A DNA stretch of 64,000 nt from Dehalococcoides mccartyi CG5 (GCF_000830885.1 NZ_CP006951.1:310001-374000), one strand, 5' to 3'; counted from the first letter of the stretch, positions 9,563 through 18,073 are shown. The notes: a model not told the origin generated them from the sequence alone. Numbers and translations: made by a program.

Positions 9563-10147
9563 TTACTTGTTGTTAAAGTAGTTTAGTGCCAGTTTTATCC
9601 GTTCTTCCAGAGGCAAGTCACCGTTATCCCCCAAACTGGAGATGGCTTTGGCGGCTTCGCTTGAGGAGTACCCCAGAGCGGTCAGGGTAGCTAAAATATC
9701 TGAATTGGCTTCGGTAACCTGGCTGAGTACCCCTGCCTCCCAGTTTTTGGCTATCTTGTCCTTCAGTTCCAGAATAATGCGGCTGGAGGTTTTTTTGCCT
9801 ATGCCCGGTATGGTGGAGAGTAGCTCTGCGTTGCCGCTTATTATGGCTGAAGCCAAGGCTTCGGCATTCATAACCGAAAGCATAGCCAAGCCCAGTTTAG
9901 GACCTATGCCGCTTACGTCTATTAGGGTTTCAAACAGGGAGAGTTCCTCGGTTGTGGCGAAACCGAACAGGGACAGGGCATCTTCACGGACGTGCAGGTG
10001 GGTAAATACCCGTACTCTCTGCCCCAGCCCGCCGATAAGGGCGGGAGAAGTGGCGGGCATATAACAGCGAAAACCTACCCCTGAGACATTTATTACTGCC
10101 CAGTCTTTGCCGCTGGCTTCCAGAATACCGTTCAGGCTTGAAATCAT
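9563..10147 (-). CDS. ruvA: Holliday junction branch-migration subunit RuvA
   Basis: Tetrameric junction-binding protein that targets the RuvB motor and gives RuvC access. The 194 residues have an OB-fold N-terminus ([10 protein letters not shown]), a helix-hairpin-helix region including [19 protein letters not shown] (about 106-124) and a short C-terminal domain III with [10 protein letters not shown] for RuvB contact. The ATG overlaps the ruvC stop by 4 bases, so the two are translationally coupled. ruvB is not adjacent. Confidence 0.95.
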
Positions 10148-10647
10148 GTTAAGTCTCCCTGTGAGATTATATTTGTAAAAGCCCTTTGGCTGTGATGGCA
10201 GATAGCTACTGCCAGAGCATCAGCGGCGTCATTGGGTTGGGGAATCTCGGCCAGATTTAAGAGCAGGCGTACCATTTCCTGTATCTGCTCTTTGGAGGCA
10301 TTGCCGGAGCCGGCTACCCGGCTTTTTATACAGGCCGGGCTGTATTCGGTCACCGGCAGGCTGTGGTTGGCGGCTGCCAGCAGGGCTACTGCCTGAGCTT
10401 TGCCGATAGCTAATGCACTCTTAATATTTTTATCTGCAAACGGGCTTTCTACTGCTACTTCATCAGGCTGGTACAGTTCGATTACCTCTACCAAACCTTT
10501 ATATATGTAAGCCAGACGCTGGGGTATAGGTGCGCAAGCTGGGGGTGTCAAACTGGAAAAACCGACCAAGGTCAGTTCGTCATTTGCAGCCTCAATAATG
10601 CCGTAACCAACCACCAGTGTACCGGGGTCTATTCCCAATATTCTCAT
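10144..10647 (-). CDS. ruvC: Holliday junction resolvase RuvC
   Basis: Symmetric endonuclease that cuts Holliday junctions. The 167 residues carry the catalytic acids of the RNase H-like fold: Asp7 in ILGIDPGT, Glu in [11 protein letters not shown] (about residue 67) and the paired acids in [13 protein letters not shown] (about 138-150). It starts 3 bases after the yebC stop and overlaps ruvA by 4 bases, the common yebC-ruvC-ruvA order. Confidence 0.95.
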
Positions 10648-10650
10648 AAA

Positions 10651-11406
10651 TTAAGCCTGGGAGTGGTATTTCTCCACTACTTCGGGGTCAAAATCTGCAT
10701 TGGAGGATACAGTCTGGACGTCATCCAGTTCCTCCAGCTTGTCCAGAAGCTTTAAAACCTGCATGGCGGTCTCTTCGTCCAGCTTAACGGTATTCTTGGG
10801 TACCATATTTATTTCGGCTGAATCTATGGTTACGCCCTGTGTTTCCAGCTGCTGGCGGATTTTTTCCATATCCGGCATGGCCGTATAGATTTCCATGTAG
10901 CCTTCATCTGTGTTTACGTCTTCCGCCCCCATGTCTATGGCTTTTAGAGACAGTTCATCGGTATCCAGTCCGGCGGTTTCCACTCCGATAACCCCTTTGG
11001 CTTCAAATATCCAGGATACAGCCCCTGATTCAGCCAAACTGCCGCCGCCTTTGGAGAACATGTGGCGGACATCTGAAACTGTGCGGTTGCGGTTGTCGCT
11101 CATACCGTTTACCAGTACGGCAACACCTCCGGGTCCGTAGCCTTCCAGAATCATTTCAATAACAGTCGTTCCTTCCAGTTCGCCGGAGCCTTTTTTAATA
11201 GCCCGTTCAATATTATCGGAAGGCATGCGGCTGTCTTTGGCTTTTTGTATGGCTAGGCGGAGTCGGGCATTCCCTTCGGGGCTGGGGCCACCCTGTTTGG
11301 CGGCGAAGATGATTTCGCGGGAAAGCTTGGTAAACAGCTGGCCACGTTTGGCATCAGCCGCCCCCTTGGCATGCTTTATGGTAGCCCACTTGGAATGTCC
11401 CGACAT
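10651..11406 (-). CDS. yebC: YebC/TACO1 family protein
   Basis: 251 residues with the hallmark start MSGHSKWATIKHAKGAADAKRG and the later GYGPGGVA motif. Members are described as DNA-binding transcriptional regulators and, more recently, as translation factors helping ribosomes at proline stretches; the sequence alone does not tell which applies here. It is first in the yebC-ruvC-ruvA group, with an AGGAG ribosome site 9 bases before the ATG and an extended -10 promoter upstream. Confidence 0.93.
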   Translation of the reverse strand: MSGHSKWATIKHAKGAADAKRGQLFTKLSREIIFAAKQGGPSPEGNARLRLAIQKAKDSRMPSDNIERAIKKGSGELEGTTVIEMILEGYGPGGVAVLVNGMSDNRNRTVSDVRHMFSKGGGSLAESGAVSWIFEAKGVIGVETAGLDTDELSLKAIDMGAEDVNTDEGYMEIYTAMPDMEKIRQQLETQGVTIDSAEINMVPKNTVKLDEETAMQVLKLLDKLEELDDVQTVSSNADFDPEVVEKYHSQA

Positions 11407-11439
11407 ATGTTGTTTCTCCTGTTTTGTCTAGCTGCTACC

Positions 11440-11448
11440 ATTCTAGCA
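11440..11448 (-). promoter_or_regulatory. Candidate yebC-ruvCA promoter, extended -10
   Basis: The minus strand reads TGC TAGAAT, 34 bases before the yebC ATG. No -35 consensus is seen at 16-18 bases. The extended TG is expected to compensate. Confidence 0.5.
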
Positions 11449-11522
11449 CTTTTTATAATTTGGTATAAAGTGTTTGAACATAATGTAAAAGTTAAATTAT
11501 TTGCGGGTTTAGCGTAATTCTA

Positions 11523-11882
11523 TCAGTCTTGGGCAACTACCATTGCAATGGCATATTCGCGGCAGTGAGACAAGCTGATAGACAGGTGTTTGATACCAAG
11601 GATATTGGCTTTATCCCGTGCCTGCCCGTACAGATTGACTGACGGCTGGCCTTCAGGCAGGTTCAGGGTTTCAATCTCTGTGTAGCTTTGGTTTTTAGGC
11701 AGGCTGAGTACCTTTATTACCGCTTCTTTAGCGGCAAAACGGGCTGCCAGTGAGGGGAATCGGTCTTTACATAAAGATAATTCAGCCGGGGTGAATATGC
11801 GGTTTAAAAAGTGTTCGCCCCAGCGGGCTTCAGCCGCTTTGATGCGGCGGATTTCAATAATATCTGTACCGGTGTAAAGCAT
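11523..11882 (-). CDS. acpS: Holo-[acyl-carrier-protein] synthase
   Basis: Transfers 4'-phosphopantetheine from CoA to apo-ACP. At 119 residues it is the usual single-domain size. Motifs are [10 protein letters not shown] (residues 5-14, Mg ligand Asp), [11 protein letters not shown] (about 49-59, catalytic Glu) and [16 protein letters not shown] near the C-terminus. The ATG has no Shine-Dalgarno. A TATAAT lies 10 bases upstream, so the message may be leaderless. It lies 41 bases after the NuoE-like gene. Confidence 0.93.
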
Positions 11883-11891
11883 AACGGTTTT

Positions 11892-11920
11892 ATTATAACC
11901 GCTGTTAAACCCCTTGGCGA
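11892..11920 (-). promoter_or_regulatory. Possible acpS promoter, predicted leaderless start
   Basis: The minus strand reads TCGCCA (11915-11920), 17 bases, TATAAT (11892-11897). The predicted start is about 11885, three bases before the acpS ATG. The -10 sits inside the inverted repeat CGGTT-ATAATAA-AACCG. The -35 matches only 4 of 6. Confidence 0.4.
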
Positions 11921-11923
11921 GGT

Positions 11924-12388
11924 TTATCTTTTCTTCTTGCCCAGTATGCGGTTTAAGCTGCTGCCATTAAGGCGGGTATAGAGTTTGCCGTCCACCTCAA
12001 GGGTAGGTGCCAGACCGCAAATACCGGCACAATTAATAGTATCCAGGCTTATTTCATTATCAAGGGTGGTTTCACCGGCTTTAATGCCCAGCCGTTTTTC
12101 AATATTCCGAAGCAGCCTTTCAGCCCCCATCACATGGCAGGCTGTTCCGCGGCAAACATGCACCCGGTGTATTCCCGGTGGCTCAAGCCTGAACTGGCTG
12201 TAAAAAGTGGCAATATTGTAAACAGAGCTTTCCGGTACGCCAACGTAAGCGGCTACTTTTTGCATCATGTCACGGGAAAGGTAAGAAAAATTGCGCTGGA
12301 AGGCCAGCAGGATGGGGATAAGGTTTTCCTTTTTTGCTTCGTACAGGGAGAGTACGGGGGTGTAGGTTTTGTTTACGGGTTTGTCCAT
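11924..12388 (-). CDS. NuoE/HydA-gamma-like thioredoxin-fold [2Fe-2S] protein
   Basis: 154 residues of the 24-kDa complex I / NADH-dependent hydrogenase subunit family. A helical N-terminal part ([28 protein letters not shown]) is followed by a thioredoxin-like ferredoxin with ligands CRGTAC (C-x4-C) and CAGICG (C-x3-C). It normally feeds electrons to a NuoF-type flavoprotein, but no partner is adjacent, so it is an orphan here. I chose the ATG at 12388 because GGAGGTG stands just before it; an upstream in-frame ATG at 12403 would include the ribosome site. Confidence 0.85.
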
Positions 12389-12439
12389 AATGCACCTCCG
12401 CAAGATTTACTTGGCCGGCACGGATTACCCTTGATTAAA

Positions 12440-12469
12440 AGTATATCCCAAACAAAGTTTGATAAGCAA
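12440..12469 (-). promoter_or_regulatory. Candidate promoter of the NuoE-like gene
   Basis: The minus strand reads TTGCTT (12464-12469), 18 bases, TATACT (12440-12445), about 50 bases upstream of the chosen start and its GGAGGTG ribosome site. Confidence 0.45.
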
Positions 12470-12484
12470 CGGATTTGGTAAAAA

Positions 12485-12500
12485 TAAGTACTAATACTTA
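12485..12500. promoter_or_regulatory. Perfect palindrome in a divergent promoter region (possible operator)
   Basis: TAAGTA-CTAA-TACTTA is an exact inverted repeat midway between the NuoE-like and carboxyltransferase genes. A second inverted pair, AAGGGCA (12521-12527) and TGCCCTT (12570-12576), overlaps the -35 of the plus promoter. No regulator gene is adjacent. Confidence 0.35.
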
Positions 12501-12568
12501 CGGCATATATGGATGTACTTAAGGGCAGTTTACCCCTGTATCTACGTACAATACAAACGTGAGTTCAG

Positions 12569-12597
12569 TTGCCCTTGATAGTGGGCTGTGTTATCAT
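12569..12597 (+). promoter_or_regulatory. Promoter of the carboxyltransferase/TCA operon
   Basis: TTGCCC (12569-12574), 17 bases, TATCAT (12592-12597) with an extended TGT before the -10. The predicted start near 12604 lies downstream of the ATG-less frame opening at 12559 and leaves a 5' leader of about 20 bases with GGAGG before the GTG at 12625. This fixes that gene's start. Confidence 0.6.
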
Positions 12598-12624
12598 TAC
12601 GGGAGTTTTGGGTGGAGGAAGTGT

Positions 12625-14175
12625 GTGGCTGTACAGGATCAACTTGACAACCTGAACCGCCTTAAAAAGCAGGCGGAAATGGGCGGCGGAGAAGCCAAAA
12701 TAGAAGCTCAGCATAAGCGGGGCAAGTTAACTGCCCGTGAACGTATAGAATTGCTCTTTGACAAAGGGACATTTAATGAACTGGGGGCTTTTGCCTCCCA
12801 CCGTTGCCGTGATTTTGGGCTGGAAAAACAGCGGAATGCAGGGGATGCGGTGGTAACCGGCAGTGGTCTGGTAAACGGGCGGCTGGTGTTTACCTATTCG
12901 CAGGATTTCACTGTTCTGGGCGGCTCTATCTCTGAAGTAGTCGGCCAGAAAGTAGCCCAGGTAATAGATATGGCTATTCGGGCAGGTGCGCCGCTTATTG
13001 CCATAAATGACTCAGGCGGTGCCCGCATACAGGAGGGTGTTGCCAGCCTGAGCGGGGTGGGTGATATACTCCTTAGGAATACTATTGCCAGCGGGGTTAT
13101 TCCCCAGATTTCGATAGTGGTAGGTCCCAGTGCCGGCGGGGCAGTCTATGCCCCGGCCCTGACAGACTTTATCTTTGCGGTCAAGGGCATAAGCCAGATG
13201 TATATCACCGGGCCGGATGTTATTAAAACGGTAACGGGTGAAGATATAAGTCATGAAGCATTGGGTGGGGCTGAAATCCACGCCAAGAAAAGCGGGGTAG
13301 CCCATTTCCTATGCGAAAATGAAAAAGAGTGTTTTGAGCAGGTTAGAGAACTGATGGGTTTTTTGCCCCAGAGCAACCGCGAGAAACCTCCACGGGGTAA
13401 AAACAAGGACAACGAGGAACGCAAGACCCGTGATCTGAGGGATATAATACCGGACAATCCCAAACGGGCTTACGATATGAAAAAGGTTATCACCGAAGTA
13501 GCTGATGAAAAAGAATTTTTTGAGGTTCACAAAAATTATGCCCAGAATATAATTGTCGGTTTTGTGCGGATGGGCGGGCAGCCTGCGGGTATTGTTGCCC
13601 AGCAACCCTCGCATATGGCCGGTGTTATAGATATAAATGCATCACTCAAAGCAGCCCGGTTTATCCGCTTTTGTGACGCATTTGAGATACCGCTGGTTAG
13701 CTTTGTGGATGTACCGGGTTTCATGCCGGGTACAGACCAGGAGCATAGCGGTATTATCAAGCATGGTGCTAAACTTATTTATGCTTATGCGGAAGCAACC
13801 GTACCCAAGATAACGGTTATCACCCGCAAAGCATACGGGGGTGCTTATATTGTGATGAGCAGTAAACACCTGCGGGGAGATGTAAACTATGCCTGGCCGG
13901 CCAGTGAAGTGGCAGTTATGGGGGCGGAAGGGGCAGTAAATATCGTATCCCGCAAGGCTATTACTGAATCTGCCAATCCGGAAGAAACCAGGCAGAAATT
14001 GCTTGAAGAATATCGGGAACACTTTGCCAACCCTTATCAGGCGGCTCAGCTGGGCTATATAGATGATGTAATTGATCCGGCTGATACCAGGAGCAAAATT
14101 ATAAAAGCCCTGCGCTCTCTTGAGAATAAAATACTGGTAAATCCTCCCAAAAAACATGGGAATATACCTTTGTAA
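12625..14175 (+). CDS. Acyl-CoA carboxyltransferase (propionyl/methylmalonyl-CoA carboxylase beta-type)
   Basis: 516 residues of the biotin-dependent carboxyltransferase family: N-terminal KLTARERIELLFDKGTFNE, crotonase-like oxyanion regions GGSISEVVGQK, GGARIQEGV and GPSAGGAVYAPALTDF, and the second half VDVPGFMPG, GAKLIYAYAEATVPK, KAYGGAYIVMSSK. It moves CO2 between carboxybiotin and an acyl-CoA (or oxaloacetate). The GTG at 12625 has GGAGG 6 bases upstream and a promoter just before it, so the longer frame from 12559 is rejected. No biotin carboxylase or carrier is adjacent; partners must be elsewhere. It is first gene of the TCA-type operon. Confidence 0.88.
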   Translation: MAVQDQLDNLNRLKKQAEMGGGEAKIEAQHKRGKLTARERIELLFDKGTFNELGAFASHRCRDFGLEKQRNAGDAVVTGSGLVNGRLVFTYSQDFTVLGGSISEVVGQKVAQVIDMAIRAGAPLIAINDSGGARIQEGVASLSGVGDILLRNTIASGVIPQISIVVGPSAGGAVYAPALTDFIFAVKGISQMYITGPDVIKTVTGEDISHEALGGAEIHAKKSGVAHFLCENEKECFEQVRELMGFLPQSNREKPPRGKNKDNEERKTRDLRDIIPDNPKRAYDMKKVITEVADEKEFFEVHKNYAQNIIVGFVRMGGQPAGIVAQQPSHMAGVIDINASLKAARFIRFCDAFEIPLVSFVDVPGFMPGTDQEHSGIIKHGAKLIYAYAEATVPKITVITRKAYGGAYIVMSSKHLRGDVNYAWPASEVAVMGAEGAVNIVSRKAITESANPEETRQKLLEEYREHFANPYQAAQLGYIDDVIDPADTRSKIIKALRSLENKILVNPPKKHGNIPL

Positions 14176-14197
14176 AGGAAGGTTGCATAAACAAAAC

Positions 14198-15451
14198 ATG
14201 GGGAAAACACTAGCAGAAAAAATACTCAGCCTGAAATCTGGCAGTGATGCCAGTGCCGGAGACATTGTAGTCTCCATGGTGGACTTGGCATTTGTTCAGG
14301 ATACCACCGGCCCTCTGACTGTCAGGGAATTTTGGGACAACGGCTTTACCAAACTGGCTAATCCGTCACGGACAGCCCTTTTTCTGGACCATGCCGCACC
14401 CAGCCCCCAGAGACAGCTCTCAACAGACCATATCCTGCTTCGCAAATTTGCCCGGGATACCGGAGCCCTTATTTTTGATGTAGGCGAGGGAGTTTGTCAC
14501 CAGCTGGTGGCTGAAAAGCTGGCCAGACCGGGTGATGTGATTGTAGGGGCAGATTCCCATACGGTTACCGCCGGAGGTCTGTGTGCCTTTGCTACCGGCA
14601 TGGGCTCGTCTGATATTGCGGTGGCTTTTGCTCTGGGCAAGACTTGGTTTCGGGTGCCGGAGACTATTAAAGTGGTAGTCAGCGGGCGTTTCAAGCATGG
14701 GCTTTACGCAAAAGACCTTATTTTGCATCTTATCGGACTTATCGGGGCGGATGGGGCTACCTATAAAGCTCTGGAGTTTTCCGGTAATGTTGTGAACAAT
14801 ATGACGGTAGCCGAAAGGCTGACTATTGCCAATATGGCGGTTGAGGCCGGGGCTAAAGTAGGGCTTTTCCCGTCTGACCGCCAGACACTTGAATACCTGT
14901 GTTCGGTGGGGCGTGAGGCTGACTACCAGCCTTTGGCGGCTGATGTAGATGCAGTGTACGAAAGGGTAATAGAAATAGATGCTACCGCCCTTGAACCCAC
15001 CATATCCAAACCCCATACCGTGGATAATACTGCTACTGCCCGTGAACTTAAGGGTACCAAACTGGATCAGGTATTTATCGGTACCTGCACCGGAGGGCGT
15101 CTGGATGATTTGGCGGTGGCGGCGGCTATATTTAAAAACCGCAAACGCCATCCCCAAACCCGTCTTATAGTCACGCCTGCCTCACAAAAAATATATCTGG
15201 AAGCTATCCGTCTGGGTTATATAGAAATACTGGTACAGGCCGGGGCTAATATTATGCCGCCCGGTTGCGGTGCCTGTCTGGGCGTCCATCAGGGTGTGCT
15301 GGGAGACGGCGAAGTTTGCCTTTCCACTGCCAACCGCAATTTTAAAGGCCGTATGGGTAACCCCGAAGGGTTTATCTATTTGGCCAGTGCGGCAACTGCT
15401 GCCGCATCTGCCATCAAAGGTGAAATTTCAGATCCCAGAGAGGTAATGTAA
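14198..15451 (+). CDS. Aconitase-family large subunit (HacA/LeuC-like), probably aconitase
   Basis: 417 residues with the 4Fe-4S large-subunit signatures: GVCHQLVAE (about 95), GADSHTVTAGGLCAFATGMGSSD (about 121), GTCTGGRLDD with the first cluster Cys, and PPGCGACLG with the CxxC pair. Proteins of this size serve as isopropylmalate isomerase, homoaconitase or aconitase. Neighbours encoding isocitrate and malate dehydrogenases and fumarase argue for the aconitase step. ATG 14198 is preferred; TTG 14183 directly abuts the AAAGGAAGG site. It shares TAATG with the small subunit. Confidence 0.88.
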   Translation: MGKTLAEKILSLKSGSDASAGDIVVSMVDLAFVQDTTGPLTVREFWDNGFTKLANPSRTALFLDHAAPSPQRQLSTDHILLRKFARDTGALIFDVGEGVCHQLVAEKLARPGDVIVGADSHTVTAGGLCAFATGMGSSDIAVAFALGKTWFRVPETIKVVVSGRFKHGLYAKDLILHLIGLIGADGATYKALEFSGNVVNNMTVAERLTIANMAVEAGAKVGLFPSDRQTLEYLCSVGREADYQPLAADVDAVYERVIEIDATALEPTISKPHTVDNTATARELKGTKLDQVFIGTCTGGRLDDLAVAAAIFKNRKRHPQTRLIVTPASQKIYLEAIRLGYIEILVQAGANIMPPGCGACLGVHQGVLGDGEVCLSTANRNFKGRMGNPEGFIYLASAATAAASAIKGEISDPREVM

Positions 15452-15954
15452 TGCTTAAGGGCAAGGCTTTTAAGTTTGGTGATAGTATATCCACTGACCA
15501 TATTGCACCCGGAAGGCTGGTGCACCTGCGGAGCAACCTGCCGGAACTGGCCAAGCATGTGCTGGAAGACGCTGACCCCACTTTTGCCCAGAGGGTAAAA
15601 CCCGGTGATTTTGTGGTGGCGGGCAATAACTTCGGCTTGGGTTCTTCCCGTGAACATGCCCCCCTGATTATCAAGATGGCTGGAGTGAATGCGGTAATGG
15701 CAAAGTCAGTAGCCCGCATTTTCTTCCGCAACGCCATAAATCTGGGTCTGCCGATACTTATATGTGATACCGATAAAATTGCCGAAGGTGACGAACTGGA
15801 AGTAGACCTTGATGGCGGCAAGATATATGACCGTACCAACGGAGCAGAGCTGACATTTGGCAAAATACCTCCCGCTATGCTGAAGATACTTGATGAGGGC
15901 GGGGTTATGCCCTATATAAAGAAATACGGTGATTTCAAACTGAACGAAGTTTAA
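15451..15954 (+). CDS. Aconitase-family small subunit (HacB/LeuD-like)
   Basis: 167 residues forming the swivelling domain that closes the active site. The catalytic motif NNFGLGSSREHAPLI is at about residues 56-70. At residues 25-28 the specificity loop reads HLRS. In known family members, a YLRT-like loop with Arg marks enzymes taking aconitate/homoaconitate, whereas isopropylmalate enzymes have YLV-type loops. HLRS therefore points to a tricarboxylate substrate, agreeing with the operon. The ATG overlaps the large-subunit stop (TAATG). Confidence 0.87.
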   Translation: MLKGKAFKFGDSISTDHIAPGRLVHLRSNLPELAKHVLEDADPTFAQRVKPGDFVVAGNNFGLGSSREHAPLIIKMAGVNAVMAKSVARIFFRNAINLGLPILICDTDKIAEGDELEVDLDGGKIYDRTNGAELTFGKIPPAMLKILDEGGVMPYIKKYGDFKLNEV

Positions 15955-15968
15955 GGAGTTTTATTTTG

Positions 15969-17048
15969 ATGTATCATAATGTAACCCTTATACCCGGTGA
16001 CGGGATTGGTCCTGAAATATCTGAAGCTACCCGTCGGGTGCTGGAAGCTACTGGTGTTAAGTTTAACTGGGAAGTGGTAAATGCCGGTGCGGACGTGGTG
16101 GCTGAATATGGCACACCCTTGCCGGATATGGTGCTTGAATCCATCAGGAAAAATAAGGTTGCCATAAAAGGGCCGGTAACCACCCCGGTTGGCTCAGGCT
16201 TCAGAAGCGTAAATGTGGGTATGCGTAAAGCCCTTAATCTGTATACCTGCCTTCGCCCCTGTAAGACCTATCCCGGTGTTCCCTCCCGTTATGACAATGT
16301 GGATATAGTCATAGTGCGGGAAAACATGGAAGACCTGTATGCCGGTATTGAGTTTGAAAAGGGCAGTGCCGAAGCCCTAAGGCTTATTGAGTTTATTAAA
16401 GAAAATAAAAAGGTGGAAATACGGACTGATTCGGGTATCAGCATAAAACCAATCAGTGTGTTTGGTACCGAACGCATATTCCGCTGGGCTTTTAAATATG
16501 CCAAAGATAACAACCGCAAAAAGGTAACTGCTGTCCACAAGGCCAATATTATGAAATATTCAGACGGGCTGTTTCTGGCTGTAGGCCGCAAAGTGGCGGA
16601 GGAATACCCTGAAATAGAGTTTGAAGACCGGATTGTAGACAATATGACTATGCAGCTGGTTAAAACCCCCACCCAGTTTGATATACTGGTCTGCCCCAAC
16701 CTGTACGGAGACATCTTATCTGATTTGTGTGCCGGACTGGTGGGTGGTTTGGGGGTTGCACCGGGTGCCAATATCGGTGATGAATACGCCCTGTTTGAGC
16801 CTACCCATGGTTCTGCCCCCAAGTACAAGGGGTTGAACAAGGTAAATCCCATGGCTATGATGCTTTCAGGTGTGCTTATGCTCCGCTATCTTAAAGAAGA
16901 AAAGGCTGCTGACAAGCTGGAAAATGCTATTGCGGCGGTTATTGCCGAAGGCAAGAGTGTTACTTACGATATGCTTTCTCCTGACAAACAGGCAGTGGCA
17001 GTGGGTACTTCGCAGGTGGCAGATGCCATAATAGCCAAAATGAAATAA
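15969..17048 (+). CDS. icd: Isocitrate/isopropylmalate-type dehydrogenase, probably isocitrate dehydrogenase
   Basis: 359 residues of the beta-decarboxylating dehydrogenase family: LIPGDGIGPEI at the start, substrate loop SVNVGMRKALNLYTCLRPC, VIVRENMEDLYAGIE, KANIMKYSDGLF with the catalytic Lys, DNMTMQLV with the metal Asp, and the dinucleotide loop EPTHGSAPKYKG. The loop Gly-Ser-Ala-Pro followed by Lys-Tyr suits an NAD-type enzyme, but this is inference. The ATG at 15969 follows AAGGAG; a TTG one codon earlier is possible. Context (aconitase, mdh, fumarase) selects isocitrate over isopropylmalate or homoisocitrate. Confidence 0.87.
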   Translation: MYHNVTLIPGDGIGPEISEATRRVLEATGVKFNWEVVNAGADVVAEYGTPLPDMVLESIRKNKVAIKGPVTTPVGSGFRSVNVGMRKALNLYTCLRPCKTYPGVPSRYDNVDIVIVRENMEDLYAGIEFEKGSAEALRLIEFIKENKKVEIRTDSGISIKPISVFGTERIFRWAFKYAKDNNRKKVTAVHKANIMKYSDGLFLAVGRKVAEEYPEIEFEDRIVDNMTMQLVKTPTQFDILVCPNLYGDILSDLCAGLVGGLGVAPGANIGDEYALFEPTHGSAPKYKGLNKVNPMAMMLSGVLMLRYLKEEKAADKLENAIAAVIAEGKSVTYDMLSPDKQAVAVGTSQVADAIIAKMK

Positions 17049-17066
17049 TAAATACGGCTAAAGGTT

Positions 17067-17085
17067 TACGGGTATTGTACCCGTA
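17067..17085. other. Stem-loop between icd and mdh
   Basis: TACGGGTA-TTG-TACCCGTA is a perfect 8-bp stem with a 3-base loop in the 79-base icd-mdh gap. No T-run follows, so it is more likely an mRNA-stability or processing element than a terminator. Confidence 0.5.
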
Positions 17086-17127
17086 GGCTTATTTACCCGC
17101 AGTGATAACAGGTGAGGAAGAAAACAG

Positions 17128-18051
17128 ATGCCCAAGATTAGTGTAATAGGTGCCGGCAATGTGGGTGCTACTCTGGCCCAACGCCTTATAGAAAAAGACT
17201 TTGCAGATGTGGTCATGCTGGACGTGGTGGAGGGTATTCCCCAGGGCAAAGCTCTGGATATCTCCCAGTCCGCTAGTGTTTTGGGTTTTCGCCACACCAT
17301 TACCGGCAGTAATGACTATGCCGAAACAGCTGGCTCGGAGATAGTGGTGATAACCGCCGGCATTGCCCGCAAACCGGGCATGACCCGTGAAGAACTGCTG
17401 GCCATAAACCAGAAGATTATGACTGATGTGGTTTCAAACTGCCTTAAATATTCCCCCGAAGCAACGCTGGTGGTCGTTTCAAATCCGGTGGATACCATGA
17501 CCTATTTGGCATGGAAACTTTCCGGTTTGCCCCGGAAGCGGGTAGTGGGTCTTTCGGGGGTGCTGGACGGAGGGCGTCTGGCTACCTTCGTAGCCCGTGA
17601 GCTTGGGGTAAACCCTTCGGCTGTCAGCCCTTGCGTAATGGGTGAACACGGCGGCAGTATGGTGGTGATGCCCCGCTTTACACTGGTAAACGGTAAACCC
17701 CTGTCTGAACTAGTCTCGCCTGAAAAGGCGGATGAACTGGCCAAACGGGCGGTTAACGGCGGTGCCGAGATTGTGGCTTTCCTTAAAACAGGCAGTGCTT
17801 TTTATGCCCCGTCTGCTTCAGTAGCCGCCATGGTAGAGGCTATTTTTCTAGGCAGCGGCAAGGTTATGAACTGTGCTGCGGTGCTGGACGGAGAGTATGG
17901 CCTGAGAAATATTGTACTGGGTGTGCCGGTAAAGTTGGGCAAAGGCGGTATAAAGGAAATTATCACCCTGCCGCTGGACGGGCAGGAAAATGCCCGCCTT
18001 CAGGCTTCTGCCGAAATGGTAAAGGTGCAGATAGCCTCTCTTTCACTTTAA
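17128..18051 (+). CDS. mdh: Malate dehydrogenase (NAD)
   Basis: Interconverts malate and oxaloacetate. The 307 residues are of the lactate-dehydrogenase-like MDH group: Rossmann motif VIGAGNVGATLAQ (5-17), Asp at the end of beta-2 (VMLDVVEG) indicating NAD, the active-site loop TAGIARKPGMTREELL with the Arg typical of malate recognition, VVSNPVDTMTYLAWK, and the catalytic His in VMGEHGGSMV. It lies after the stem-loop and before a small helical gene and fumarase. Confidence 0.94.
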   Translation: MPKISVIGAGNVGATLAQRLIEKDFADVVMLDVVEGIPQGKALDISQSASVLGFRHTITGSNDYAETAGSEIVVITAGIARKPGMTREELLAINQKIMTDVVSNCLKYSPEATLVVVSNPVDTMTYLAWKLSGLPRKRVVGLSGVLDGGRLATFVARELGVNPSAVSPCVMGEHGGSMVVMPRFTLVNGKPLSELVSPEKADELAKRAVNGGAEIVAFLKTGSAFYAPSASVAAMVEAIFLGSGKVMNCAAVLDGEYGLRNIVLGVPVKLGKGGIKEIITLPLDGQENARLQASAEMVKVQIASLSL

Positions 18052-18073
18052 TAAGTTTAAAGGAGACAATACA

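Noticed and set aside
12559-12624. Upstream 22 codons of the carboxyltransferase frame
   Set aside because: This stretch contains the -35/-10 promoter and the ribosome site of the GTG at 12625, so it is not coding.
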